Below are positions 11,271-19,237 of a DNA stretch of 64,000 bases, piece after piece. This stretch comes from Microbacterium sp. SORGH_AS_0969 (GTDB lineage: Bacteria > Actinomycetota > Actinomycetes > Actinomycetales > Microbacteriaceae): positions 1,674,001-1,738,000 of the forward strand of contig NZ_JAUTAG010000001.1 in assembly GCF_030818255.1 (NCBI RefSeq), read 5' to 3'. The position numbers were made by a program, and so were the translations under genes. The first letter of the stretch is position 1. The number at the start of each line of letters is the position of its first letter. The notes below the pieces were generated by a model. That model ran no database searches and was not told where the DNA came from. It saw nothing but the letters and a program-made list of their open reading frames with translations.

Positions 11271-11834
11271 CTATTCGTCGCGTCCGTAGACGACGCAGAA
11301 GGGCACCGTCGCGGCCGGCAGCGCGGAGCGCTCGGACAGCGTGTGCCACTGACGGTTGTGGTAGACCAGCGGTGTCGGGTCGTGCTCTTCCGTTTCGCCG
11401 CGCGGCTTCGCCTCGATGGCTTCGACCACGATAAGGGTCGACCCGCTCGCGTCGACGCGCTGAACGATGCGCCCTCGCAGCCAGTGAGCGCCCGGGTAGT
11501 ACGGTTCGCCCGTCGGGAGGCGGTCCCAGTCGACATCCGATCCGAAACGATCGACTCCGCGCTGCGCGCCGAGCTTCGCGAGCGCGAGCTGATCGGCGGC
11601 GAGCATGTGCACCACGACCGTATCGGCCCTCAGGATCGTGGGAGTGCTCGAAGACAGCGCGGAGGCGGAGAAGACGAGAGTAGGCGGTGCGATCGATACC
11701 GAGGCCACCGAACTGACCGTCATCGCGACCGGACCGTCGCCGGCGTCGGCGGTGACGATCGCCACCCCGGCCGGATGGGACCGGAACGCGTAGCGGAAAT
11801 CATCTGCCGTGAGGGAGAGGGGTGTATCTGTCAT
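11271..11834 (-). CDS. Flavin reductase, small component of a two-component monooxygenase
   Basis: A 187-residue protein of the HpaC/HsaB-like flavin reductase domain family. Visible marks are FRSHPAGVAIVTA near the N-terminus, MTVSSVASVSIAPP, and HWLRGRIVQ toward the C-terminus. Such enzymes use NAD(P)H to make reduced FMN or FAD for a partner oxygenase. An AAGAAG sequence 7 bases upstream supports the ATG at 11834; another ATG at 11840 is possible. It lies about 50 bases behind an oxygenase gene and ahead of the RidA-like gene. It is the only flavin reductase seen in the cluster and may serve both oxygenases. Confidence 0.88.
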   Translation of the reverse strand: MTDTPLSLTADDFRYAFRSHPAGVAIVTADAGDGPVAMTVSSVASVSIAPPTLVFSASALSSSTPTILRADTVVVHMLAADQLALAKLGAQRGVDRFGSDVDWDRLPTGEPYYPGAHWLRGRIVQRVDASGSTLIVVEAIEAKPRGETEEHDPTPLVYHNRQWHTLSERSALPAATVPFCVVYGRDE

Positions 11835-11884
11835 GGTCATTCTTCTTGCCAATCAGTCCCGCGGTCGTTGCATGACCGGATGGT

Positions 11885-13087
11885 TCAGACGATGGGGAGG
11901 ACGAAGCGGGCGTCGTCCTCGCGGTCGACCAGCACTCGACCGAGTGCCTCGTACCCGCTCGCGGAGAGCGTGTGGCCGTGTCGCGCCGCCGCAGCCTGAT
12001 CGCGCCAGATGCGCTGCAGGGCAGACGACTCGGCGAAGCCGGCGGAGCCGTGGGCCGTGACGAGCTCGCCGATCACCTGCGTGACGGCGTCGACGATCCA
12101 TCCCGCTTTCGCGCGCAACGCGATGCGCGTGGAGTAAGGGTGGTAATCGCCGCGCTCGGCGGTGCGGTAGATCTCGTCGGCCACCTGTTCGGCGAGTGCC
12201 TCCGCCGCGTCCAGGTGCACGGCGGCCTTGGCGATCGTGTACTGGAAGACGGTCGAACTGGCTTGCCGGTCGTATCCCGTGAACGCGATCGACTTCTTGT
12301 CCGACTCCGCGATGACGAAATCCAGAGCCGCTCGCCCCATGCCGAGATGTGGACCCACCAGGTTCATGAACAGAGACGGGACGAACATGGTCCGGTATGA
12401 GGTCTCGGTGTTGGTACCGACGTACCCGCCCTCAATGGCCGCGGTGAGCCGGAAGATCCGGTGCGCGGGGACGAAGACGTCGTCGGCGATCTGCGTCACG
12501 CTCGCGGTCGATCTCATTCCGGCCACATGCCAGTCGTCTTCGAAGGTCAGCGCTGACGTCGGGATGAGTGCCACGCCCGCATCGACGATGTCGCCGACGG
12601 CGTTCTTGAGCGGTACGCCGAGCAACGACCAGCTCGCCTCACGGCTACCGGTGCCGTATGTCCATCGGCCCGTCACCCGGTAGCCGCCCTCCGTCGGCAC
12701 GGCGTCGGAGGTCGTCGCCAGGACGATGGATACGAGAGCCCGCGGATCTCCGCCCTGTCCCCAGACATCGTCCTGTGCCTGATCGCTCATCAGGCTCAGC
12801 ACCCAGGCGCCGGTGTTGTAGATGCCGGCCATCCACGCCAGGCTGCCATCGCCCCGTCCGATGGCGCGAGAGACCGCCTGGATGTCTCGGGTGCTGGCTG
12901 CGAGCCCGCCGAACCTCCGGGGGGCGGAGACGCGGAACGCACCCGTCGCCTCGACGGCGTCGAAGATGCGTTGCGGGACGCGCCGGGCATCGTCCGCTTC
13001 GCGTCCTGCCGCAGTGAGCTCGGGGCGCAGGGTGTCGAGCTGATCGATGATCGCAGCGATGTCGCCGCGGACGAGTGTGTCAGTCAT
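11885..13087 (-). CDS. Group D flavin-dependent monooxygenase (acyl-CoA dehydrogenase fold)
   Basis: A 400-residue protein with the acyl-CoA dehydrogenase-like fold used by the oxygenase components HsaA, HpaB-type and related enzymes. Recognisable parts are APRRFGGL at about 55-62, a central beta domain (VTGRWTYGTGS) and a C-terminal helical bundle ending in LQRIWRDQAAAARHG. The catalytic Glu pattern of true acyl-CoA dehydrogenases (EGTNEI) is absent. AAGGAG lies 6 bases before the start. Together with the flavin reductase downstream it makes a two-component monooxygenase that probably hydroxylates an aromatic ring. It is paralogous to the protein at 20974-22218. Confidence 0.85.
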   Translation of the reverse strand: MTDTLVRGDIAAIIDQLDTLRPELTAAGREADDARRVPQRIFDAVEATGAFRVSAPRRFGGLAASTRDIQAVSRAIGRGDGSLAWMAGIYNTGAWVLSLMSDQAQDDVWGQGGDPRALVSIVLATTSDAVPTEGGYRVTGRWTYGTGSREASWSLLGVPLKNAVGDIVDAGVALIPTSALTFEDDWHVAGMRSTASVTQIADDVFVPAHRIFRLTAAIEGGYVGTNTETSYRTMFVPSLFMNLVGPHLGMGRAALDFVIAESDKKSIAFTGYDRQASSTVFQYTIAKAAVHLDAAEALAEQVADEIYRTAERGDYHPYSTRIALRAKAGWIVDAVTQVIGELVTAHGSAGFAESSALQRIWRDQAAAARHGHTLSASGYEALGRVLVDREDDARFVLPIV

Positions 13088-13151
13088 GGGGTGCTCCTTC
13101 GCGAGATTTCGTCATGCGCGTGTGTGTGGGCGAGCCGGGGTGCGGGGCGAC

Positions 13152-14078
13152 TCATGTCAGCAACACGGCCGCGCCCTGGGGCCGACGGGACTTCTCGTTC
13201 TCGCGGAGGTTGAGCTCCGTGATGGAGTTGCCGGTGGGGGAGAGCCAGGAGTTGTGACGCAGGGCGTACTCGGGGTCGTGCCCGGGGATGATGCGGCTCG
13301 TCTCGTTCTTCAATTCCTCCTGCATGGTCCGGTAAGTGCTGATGAGGTTGAACGAGTTGCCCTGTACGTAGCCGGGGGCCCACATGCTCTCGATGTTGGA
13401 GTACCAGTACACGACGTCGCCGGCGGCGACGAAGGGGCCGTTGCGGGTCTGGATCTTGAACCACTGCGAACCGAAGGTGTGCGTGTCCTTGGCGAGACGT
13501 GCGGTGACACCGGGGATGATCTCCTGGTCGCCGTGGACGAACTTGATGCGTCCCTCGGCCAATCCCTGCGCCGCCTTCGCCAGGTCTACGGGATCGAAGG
13601 AGGAGAACACCCATGCCTTCTGTTCGTCGCTCGACATGCCGTTTGCCATGTCGAGCGCCGCGGACCAGCCGGTGAACTCTTCGAACTGGACGTAGAGGGT
13701 GGCGTTGGGAAAAGCTTCGAAGTTGCCGACGTGGTCGAAGTGCATGTGCGAGACGAGGATGATCTCGACGTCCTCGGGACGGATGCCGACTTGGCCGAGC
13801 ACCTGCGTGGGGTTCTCCCAGTTCCACAAGGGGTAGCGCTCGAGCCAGTAGTCGTCACGGAATCCGCAGTCGACGAGCGCGACGTGCTGCTTGCCGCCCA
13901 CTTCGCCGCCGACGAGGAGTGTGTAGAGCATGGGGACGCGCACCATGCCCTTGTTGCTGAGGACGCCCGAACCGCCGAAGAAGTCGTGGGGCATCTCGCC
14001 GTGGCAGTACTCGAGGGTGTAGATCGAGTAGTCGGTGTCGAGCGTGGAGGCGAACTTGGTGGAACCGGTGCTGCTCAT
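13152..14078 (-). CDS. Metallo-beta-lactamase-fold lactonase (AHL-lactonase type, BxdA candidate)
   Basis: A 308-residue protein with a complete AiiA-type dinuclear metal site: HMHFDH at 111-116 (His111, His113, Asp115, His116), His200, Asp221 and His267. Tyr224 has the same Asp-x-x-Tyr spacing as the AiiA active-site Tyr. This group opens lactone rings; some members attack N-acyl homoserine lactones, and BxdA from maize-root Microbacterium and Sphingobium opens the benzoxazolinone MBOA. The setting, with oxygenases, RidA, VOC and an aldehyde dehydrogenase, favours a catabolic lactonase over quorum quenching. AAGGGAG precedes the ATG. It is the first gene of its unit, with a LacI-type operator 67 bases upstream. 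Confidence 0.87.
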   Translation of the reverse strand: MSSTGSTKFASTLDTDYSIYTLEYCHGEMPHDFFGGSGVLSNKGMVRVPMLYTLLVGGEVGGKQHVALVDCGFRDDYWLERYPLWNWENPTQVLGQVGIRPEDVEIILVSHMHFDHVGNFEAFPNATLYVQFEEFTGWSAALDMANGMSSDEQKAWVFSSFDPVDLAKAAQGLAEGRIKFVHGDQEIIPGVTARLAKDTHTFGSQWFKIQTRNGPFVAAGDVVYWYSNIESMWAPGYVQGNSFNLISTYRTMQEELKNETSRIIPGHDPEYALRHNSWLSPTGNSITELNLRENEKSRRPQGAAVLLT

Positions 14079-14144
14079 GAGACTCCCTTGTGTGATGAAA
14101 CAGGCTGTCGGATGGAGGAGGAGGATCGTCGCGCCAGCCGTTTC

Positions 14145-14158
14145 TGCAAACGATTGCT
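14145..14158. promoter_or_regulatory. LacI-type operator upstream of the lactonase unit
   Basis: TGCAAACGATTGCT, a near-perfect palindrome around CG, is identical to the site at 22264-22277. It sits a few bases downstream of the predicted start of transcription from the promoter at 14168-14197, a position suited to repression. Confidence 0.8.
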
Positions 14159-14167
14159 AAGCGCGAT

Positions 14168-14197
14168 GTTAGGAAGCGAATATTGCCGTGATGTTTC
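14168..14197 (-). promoter_or_regulatory. Predicted promoter of the lactonase unit
   Basis: On the minus strand GAAACA (14192-14197) and CCTAAC (14168-14173) are 18 bases apart, and the operator follows after 9 bases. The same layout (GAAACA, 19 bases, TATAAC, operator) occurs at 22288-22318. Confidence 0.5.
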
Positions 14198-14311
14198 CGT
14201 GCCGTGCCGAAATGCGTCGGTTTCCGCTGCCTCGGAGGTCGGGCGGATCAGGGCAGGCCGGGGGCGCGCCGCGCGAGGGGATGTCGGCCTCCCGTGGCGT
14301 TGTGGCGCGGT

Positions 14312-14980
14312 CTACGGATCGAACACCTCCGGATGCCGGACGAGTTCCAGTCGGCTGCGACGGATGTGCCTCGTGAGCACGTGTTCGGCCTCGTCGACGT
14401 CTCGGCGGCGAAGAGCCCCGACGAGGAGATGGTGGTCGTGGTGTACCGCTCCGTCGCCTTCGAGGGAGAGCAGTCGTGTGGCCTCGCGGCGGTAACGCTG
14501 AGTGCGGTTCCAGAGACGGATCACGGTGTCGCCGAGAACCGTCGTGTCGGCAGCTTGCAGGCTCGTGAGATGGAACTCGCGGTCGAGTGCGAGGAAGCGC
14601 TCGACGTCATCGGTCGCCTGCATCTCGTGCGCAAGGCTCGTCAGGTGATCGATCACGTCGTCGGTGAGGTTCGGCGCGCTGAGGCGGAGGAGGAGCGGCT
14701 CCAGTCGCTCTCGCATCCAGTACATCTCCTCGCAGTCGGCGACCGACAGCGTCGAGACCCAGGCGCCGGTGTTGGGCACGATCGTGACGAGTCCCTCTGC
14801 TTCGAGGGTCCTGAGGGCCTCGCGCACGGGAACCCGGCTCGCGCCGAGATGATCGGCGAGATCGTCCTGGCGGAAGCGTTCCCCCGGCGCGTACTTGCCG
14901 GAGAGGATCGCGTCGCGGAGCGTCGCTGCCACGCGCGCACCGGTCACGCCGTGCGATGGCGATGTGGTGATCATCGACAT
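14312..14980 (-). CDS. GntR-family (FCD-domain) transcriptional regulator
   Basis: A 222-residue regulator with an N-terminal winged helix (LRDAILSGKYAPGERF, then SRVPVREALRTLEAEGL) and a C-terminal helical FCD ligand domain carrying His-rich metal/ligand positions (DREFH, HHDHHLLVGAL). The ATG at 14980 has GAGG five bases upstream; an ATG at 15010 would overlap the preceding gene and lacks a site. The start lies 7 bases after the VOC gene, so the two are co-transcribed. Repeated ATTGGATAC boxes at 15555 and 15618 in the divergent promoter are candidate operators. FCD regulators usually sense organic acids or aromatic metabolites. Confidence 0.88.
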   Translation of the reverse strand: MSMITTSPSHGVTGARVAATLRDAILSGKYAPGERFRQDDLADHLGASRVPVREALRTLEAEGLVTIVPNTGAWVSTLSVADCEEMYWMRERLEPLLLRLSAPNLTDDVIDHLTSLAHEMQATDDVERFLALDREFHLTSLQAADTTVLGDTVIRLWNRTQRYRREATRLLSLEGDGAVHHDHHLLVGALRRRDVDEAEHVLTRHIRRSRLELVRHPEVFDP

Positions 14981-14987
14981 GTCGGCC

Positions 14988-15530
14988 TCATCGATCGGGG
15001 TGGGCTGCATGCCAGAGCAGTCGCGGAGCTCCCTGCTCGTACGCCTTGCCCTCCGGGAAGCTCACCAGCTCGAACTGCAGACCCCAGGGGCTGCGGAAGT
15101 AGATCCAGCGTTGACCCCGCGCGGCCTGCGCGCTCGCGGTGGGCGCACCCATCACCTCGACGCCGTTCTCGTGCAGATAACGCACCGCTTCGTCGAGGTC
15201 ATCGACGTAGAAGGCGATGTGATATCCGCCGATGTCGCTGTTGCGCGGTTGCGGGGCTTGGCCGTCGACCGCCTCGTAGAGGAAGACCTCGAAGTTGGCG
15301 CCGTGTCCGAGGCGGTAGAACCGGATTTCGCGGATGACCGTGCGCGGGTGGACGCCGAGGTGCGTGTGCATCCACTCGTCGTCGGCGCGCTTCGGCCCCA
15401 GATCGTAGACCCGGTCGCAGCCGAGGATGTCGACCAGGAAGCGCTCCGCTTCGTCGAGGTCGGGCACGGTGAAGCCGATGTGGTCGGTTCCGCGAATGCC
15501 GGGAATTCCCCGGTGCACGATCGGTGTCAC
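14988..15530 (-). CDS. VOC-superfamily protein, possible extradiol-type dioxygenase or isomerase
   Basis: A 180-residue protein with two beta-alpha-beta-beta-beta halves. By eye the metal triad is complete: His in TDHIGFTV, His in GGYHIAFYV and Glu in LQFELVSF. The superfamily covers extradiol ring-cleaving dioxygenases, glyoxalases and epimerases. In a cluster with flavin monooxygenases, ring cleavage is the most interesting option but is not proven. I chose the GTG at 15530 because GAGGAG lies 7 bases upstream; an upstream ATG at 15581 would add 17 residues without a site. It leads the unit VOC-GntR, divergent from the E1 gene. Confidence 0.82.
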   Translation of the reverse strand: MTPIVHRGIPGIRGTDHIGFTVPDLDEAERFLVDILGCDRVYDLGPKRADDEWMHTHLGVHPRTVIREIRFYRLGHGANFEVFLYEAVDGQAPQPRNSDIGGYHIAFYVDDLDEAVRYLHENGVEVMGAPTASAQAARGQRWIYFRSPWGLQFELVSFPEGKAYEQGAPRLLWHAAHPDR

Positions 15531-15554
15531 GCCTCGACTCCTCTGTCGCTCGTC

Positions 15555-15626
15555 ATTGGATACATGGCATCCGCTGGACATGCTACGCGAGGCGCATCCA
15601 GAACTGCAATCGTTTGTATTGGATAC
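15555..15626. promoter_or_regulatory. Divergent control region with repeated ATTGGATAC boxes
   Basis: ATTGGATAC occurs at 15555-15563 and 15618-15626. The second copy is inside the palindrome GTATTGGATAC (15616-15626), which adjoins the LacI-type site at 15605. The boxes lie between the VOC-GntR unit and the E1-E2-ALDH unit and are candidate binding sites for the GntR-type regulator. Confidence 0.5.
15605..15618. promoter_or_regulatory. LacI-type operator in the VOC/E1 divergent promoter
   Basis: TGCAATCGTTTGTA has the core CAATCGTTTG (15607-15616). Its reverse complement, CAAACGATTG, is the same core as at 14145 and 22264. It overlaps the presumed GntR box, so two regulators may act here. 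Confidence 0.68.
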
Positions 15627-15687
15627 GATGTTGCACTATCGTCCTTCCACAGCGGTCCGCCGACCGCGGTGAGAGGAATGGGCGAAG

Positions 15688-17865
15688 ATGCCAAAGAAGA
15701 AGCGCCTTCGGACCGGTGTCGACTGGTTCGAGCTGGCGACGACGACAGCCGACTGGGACGCAGCCGACCCGTCGCTGCTCGGGACGATGCTCAGCCAGCT
15801 GCACCTGATCCGCGCCTTCGAGGAGACCGTCCTCGAGATCGCGGGAGAGGGACTGGTCCACGGGCCGGCCCACTCGAGCATCGGGCAGGAGGGCGGAGCC
15901 GTAGGCTCGATCGTGGGCCTGCGCTCCACGGATGGCGTGAATGGATCCCATCGCGGACACCACCAGTTCCTCGCCAAGGCTCTGACCCACGTGACGGGGG
16001 GCGTCATCGACCCCGCCCAGGCTGTCCCGGTCGACGTGCAGACTGTCCTCCAGCGCACGCTGGCCGAGATCCTCGGGCTGGCGCAGGGCTACTGCCACGG
16101 GCGCGGCGGGTCGATGCACCTGCAATGGTTCGAAGCGGGAGCGCTCGGCACCAACGCCATCGTCGGCGGTGGCGCGCCCATGGCGACCGGCAACGCGTGG
16201 GCGCAGAAGCACTCTGGCACGACGGATCTCACCGTCAACTATTTCGGCGACGGCGCGGCGCAGATCGGCTCGGTTCTCGAGTCCATGAACCTCGCGGCGG
16301 CGTGGAAGCTGCCGGTGTGCTTCTTCGTCGAGAACAACCTGTACGCCGTGTCGACCCGTGCGGACGAGATCACCGCGGATCCCCGCTTCTCCGTGCGCGG
16401 TCAGGGCTTCGGCATCCCGTCCTGGCGCGTGGACGGCATGGATCCCCTTGCGGTGCATCTGGCTATGGAAGAAGCGTCCGAGCGGATGCGTTCCGGCGAG
16501 GGGCCGGCTGTGGTCGAGGCCGAGGTCTACCGCTTCTTCCACCAGAACGGTGCCTACCCCGGTAGTGCCTTCGGGTATCGCAGCAAAGGTGAAGAGGCCG
16601 CGTGGCGTCTTCGCGATCCGCTCGATCTCGTCGCCCGCCACATGATCCGTCGCGAACTCATCGATGACGCGGGAGTGAAGGCGCTGCGCGAACGCGTGCA
16701 GCAAGCGATGACGGATGCCGCGGCGCAGCTCCTCGAGAGCGACCCCGACCGCCCGGGCAAGCGGCGCATCCGGCCGGAGCTCTGGCCGGAACCGAGCTTC
16801 GTCAATGTCGGCGTGCGCGGCGACGCGAGTGAACTGCAAGACCTGCCGCGCCCGCCCGAGACCGGCGCTCGCCGTTCGCTGAAGTTCATCGACGCCGTGG
16901 CGCAGGTCATGGACCGCCGGATGCAGGTCGACCCCCGCATCGTTGTGATGGGAGAAGACGTGCACCGCCTCAATGGCGGAACGAACGGAGCCACGAAGGG
17001 GCTCGCGAAGAAGTACGGCGACGAGCGCATCCTCGGCACACCGATCAGCGAGAACGCCTTCGTCGGCCTCGCCGGCGGTCTGGCGCTCGACGGTCGCTAC
17101 CGTCCGGTCGTGGAGTTCATGTACCCCGACTTCATGTGGGTCGCCGCCGACCAGGTGTTCAACCAGATCGGCAAGGCGCGGCACATGTTCGGAGGCGACA
17201 ACCCCGTTCCTCTCGTGCTGCGGACCAAGGTCGCGATGGGCTCAGGGTACGGTTCGCAGCACCTGATGGACCCCGCCGGGATCTTCGCCACGAGCCCGGG
17301 GTGGCGGATCGTCGCGGCATCGAACGCCTCGGACTACGTCGGGCTGATGAACGCCGCTCTCGCTCTGCAGGACCCGGTCCTCGTGATCGAGCACGTCGAT
17401 CTCTACGGCGCGGCGGACGAGGTGCCCGAGGGCGACCTCGACTATGTCATCCCGCCGGGATCGGCGGCCGTTGTCCGCGAGGGGGCGGACGTCACGGTTC
17501 TGTCGTATCTCTCGATGGTCGCGCACACCAAAGAGGCGATCGAGCGGACCGGCATCGACGCGGAGCTCATCGACCTGCGCTGGCTGGACCGCGCCTCCCT
17601 CGACTGGGAGACGATCGGCGAGAGCATTCGAAAGACGAACGCCGTGCTGATCGTCGAACAGGGTGCCCAGGGCACGTCGTACGGCGCGTGGCTGGCGGAC
17701 GAGATCCAGCGCAGGTTCTTCGACTGGCTGGACCAGCCCGTCGCGCGGGTCACCGGAGAAGAGGCGTCCCCCAGCATCTCGCGCGTGTTGGAGAGGGCTG
17801 CGATCGCCGGCACCGAAGAGGTTGTCGCCGGTCTCGAAGCAGTCCGCCGCGGATTCGGAGGCTGA
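15688..17865 (+). CDS. 2-oxoacid dehydrogenase E1, alpha and beta subunits fused
   Basis: A 725-residue thiamine-diphosphate enzyme that decarboxylates a 2-oxoacid and transfers the acyl group to E2 lipoyl-lysine. The N-terminal half (about 1-350) is E1-alpha, with HGPAHSSIGQEG, the GHRGG-like substrate region and the ThDP/Mg motif GDGAAQ...VENN near 188-215. The C-terminal half (about 390-725) is E1-beta, with VMGEDV, the conserved Glu in TPISENAFVG, and VLIVEQG. The type resembles acetoin or branched-chain dehydrogenases more than the AceE form. The ATG at 15688 opens the unit E1-E2-aldehyde dehydrogenase. The substrate is unknown; a ring-cleavage-derived oxoacid fits the context. Confidence 0.9.
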   Translation: MPKKKRLRTGVDWFELATTTADWDAADPSLLGTMLSQLHLIRAFEETVLEIAGEGLVHGPAHSSIGQEGGAVGSIVGLRSTDGVNGSHRGHHQFLAKALTHVTGGVIDPAQAVPVDVQTVLQRTLAEILGLAQGYCHGRGGSMHLQWFEAGALGTNAIVGGGAPMATGNAWAQKHSGTTDLTVNYFGDGAAQIGSVLESMNLAAAWKLPVCFFVENNLYAVSTRADEITADPRFSVRGQGFGIPSWRVDGMDPLAVHLAMEEASERMRSGEGPAVVEAEVYRFFHQNGAYPGSAFGYRSKGEEAAWRLRDPLDLVARHMIRRELIDDAGVKALRERVQQAMTDAAAQLLESDPDRPGKRRIRPELWPEPSFVNVGVRGDASELQDLPRPPETGARRSLKFIDAVAQVMDRRMQVDPRIVVMGEDVHRLNGGTNGATKGLAKKYGDERILGTPISENAFVGLAGGLALDGRYRPVVEFMYPDFMWVAADQVFNQIGKARHMFGGDNPVPLVLRTKVAMGSGYGSQHLMDPAGIFATSPGWRIVAASNASDYVGLMNAALALQDPVLVIEHVDLYGAADEVPEGDLDYVIPPGSAAVVREGADVTVLSYLSMVAHTKEAIERTGIDAELIDLRWLDRASLDWETIGESIRKTNAVLIVEQGAQGTSYGAWLADEIQRRFFDWLDQPVARVTGEEASPSISRVLERAAIAGTEEVVAGLEAVRRGFGG

Positions 17866-17867
17866 TC

Positions 17868-19211
17868 ATGGTCGAGATCATCCGGATGCCAGAGATCCTC
17901 GCCGGTGCAGAGGAAGCGGCTGTGCAGTCGTGGCTCGTCACGCCCGGTACGTCCGTCGTGCGGGAGCAACCCATCGCCGAGATCGAAACGGACAAGGCCA
18001 GCGTGGAATTGACCGCCGAGGCCGACGGCACGATCGGACGCCTCCTCGTCGCCGACGGTGACAGCGTGGCCGTGGGTGATCCCCTCTTCATTCTGCTCGG
18101 CGAAGGGGAGAGCGACGAGGACATCGACCGAGCCCTGTCCGTCCTCGGGCTGGGTGAGCTCCCCGCAGAGGTGGCCTCCGAGATCAGCGCTTCGTCTGCG
18201 ACGGAGTCCGTCGAGTCGGCCGCCGCGTCGCAAACCGTCGCGCCGCAAACCGCCGCGTCTCAACCCGCGGCGGACGACGCACCCGATCCGGGACGACGGC
18301 TCATCGCCACCCCGCTGGTGCGGCGACTGGCCGTGCAGCACGCCGTGTCACTCGCGGATGTGCGGGGGACGGGGCCGAACGGTCGCATCGTTCGGCGCGA
18401 CTTCGAGGCCCACCTCGCCCAGCGGGCGTCGGAGGCCGCCTCGAAGACCGAGCGTCCTGTGGCGACCACCGCTGCCGCGGCGGCGCCGATCGGCGTCACG
18501 GCGCCGCCTGCCTCGGCATCCGCCCGGCCCGGGTGGGACGACGTCCCCCTCGATCGCATGCGAAAGGCGATCGCTCGGCGTTTGACGGAGAGCAAGTCGA
18601 CGGTGCCGCACTTCTACCTCGTCGCCGACTGCCGTGTCGACGCGCTGATGGACTTGCGCGCACAGGTCAACCGCAGCGCACCGCGCAAGATCTCCGTCAA
18701 CGACTTGGTCGTGAAAGCGGTTGCGACGGCGCTGATGGAGGTTCCGCAGGCCAACGCGATCTGGAACGGCGACAGCATCCGTCGCTTCTCGTCAGCGGAC
18801 GTTTCTGTCGCCGTCGCAACGGCGGGGGGTCTCACGACCCCTGTCGTTCGAGGGATCGAGAAGATGTCGCTCACTCAGGTCAGTGCGACCATCGCCGACC
18901 TGGCGAATCGTGCGCGCGAAGGGCGACTGAAGCAGGCGGAGATCGAGGGGGGCAGCTTCTCGGTGTCGAACCTCGGCATGTACGACATCTCCCAGTTCAG
19001 CGCGATCCTGAACCCGCCGCAATCGGGCATCCTCGCCGTCGGTGCCGCGCGCCGGATACCGCTCGTCGATGCCGACGGCCAGCTCGCTGTCGGTCAGGTC
19101 ATGACCGTGACGCTCTCGGCCGATCACCGAGTGCTCGACGGCGCGGTCGCGGCCCAGTGGCTCGCGGCATTCCAACGTGCCGTCGAGAATCCGCTGGCGA
19201 TCCTCATCTGA
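17868..19211 (+). CDS. 2-oxoacid dehydrogenase E2 (dihydrolipoamide acyltransferase)
   Basis: A 447-residue protein with one N-terminal lipoyl domain (Lys43 in ETDKAS), an Ala/Ser-rich linker, a peripheral-subunit-binding domain at about 142-176 (ATPLVRRLAVQH...GTGPNGRI) and a C-terminal catalytic domain with His420 and Asp424 in SADHRVLDGA. It accepts the acyl group from E1 and passes it to CoA. It starts two bases after the E1 stop, with GGAG seven bases before the ATG. No dihydrolipoyl dehydrogenase gene lies nearby, so a housekeeping E3 from elsewhere must serve it. Confidence 0.93.
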   Translation: MVEIIRMPEILAGAEEAAVQSWLVTPGTSVVREQPIAEIETDKASVELTAEADGTIGRLLVADGDSVAVGDPLFILLGEGESDEDIDRALSVLGLGELPAEVASEISASSATESVESAAASQTVAPQTAASQPAADDAPDPGRRLIATPLVRRLAVQHAVSLADVRGTGPNGRIVRRDFEAHLAQRASEAASKTERPVATTAAAAAPIGVTAPPASASARPGWDDVPLDRMRKAIARRLTESKSTVPHFYLVADCRVDALMDLRAQVNRSAPRKISVNDLVVKAVATALMEVPQANAIWNGDSIRRFSSADVSVAVATAGGLTTPVVRGIEKMSLTQVSATIADLANRAREGRLKQAEIEGGSFSVSNLGMYDISQFSAILNPPQSGILAVGAARRIPLVDADGQLAVGQVMTVTLSADHRVLDGAVAAQWLAAFQRAVENPLAILI

Positions 19212-19237
19212 CCAGACCGAACCGAAGGAAGAAGACC

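Noticed and set aside
13152..14078. Quorum-quenching role for the lactonase
   Set aside because: No luxI/luxR-type genes are nearby, and the gene heads a catabolic operon under a LacI-type operator. The role is not excluded biochemically but is not favoured.
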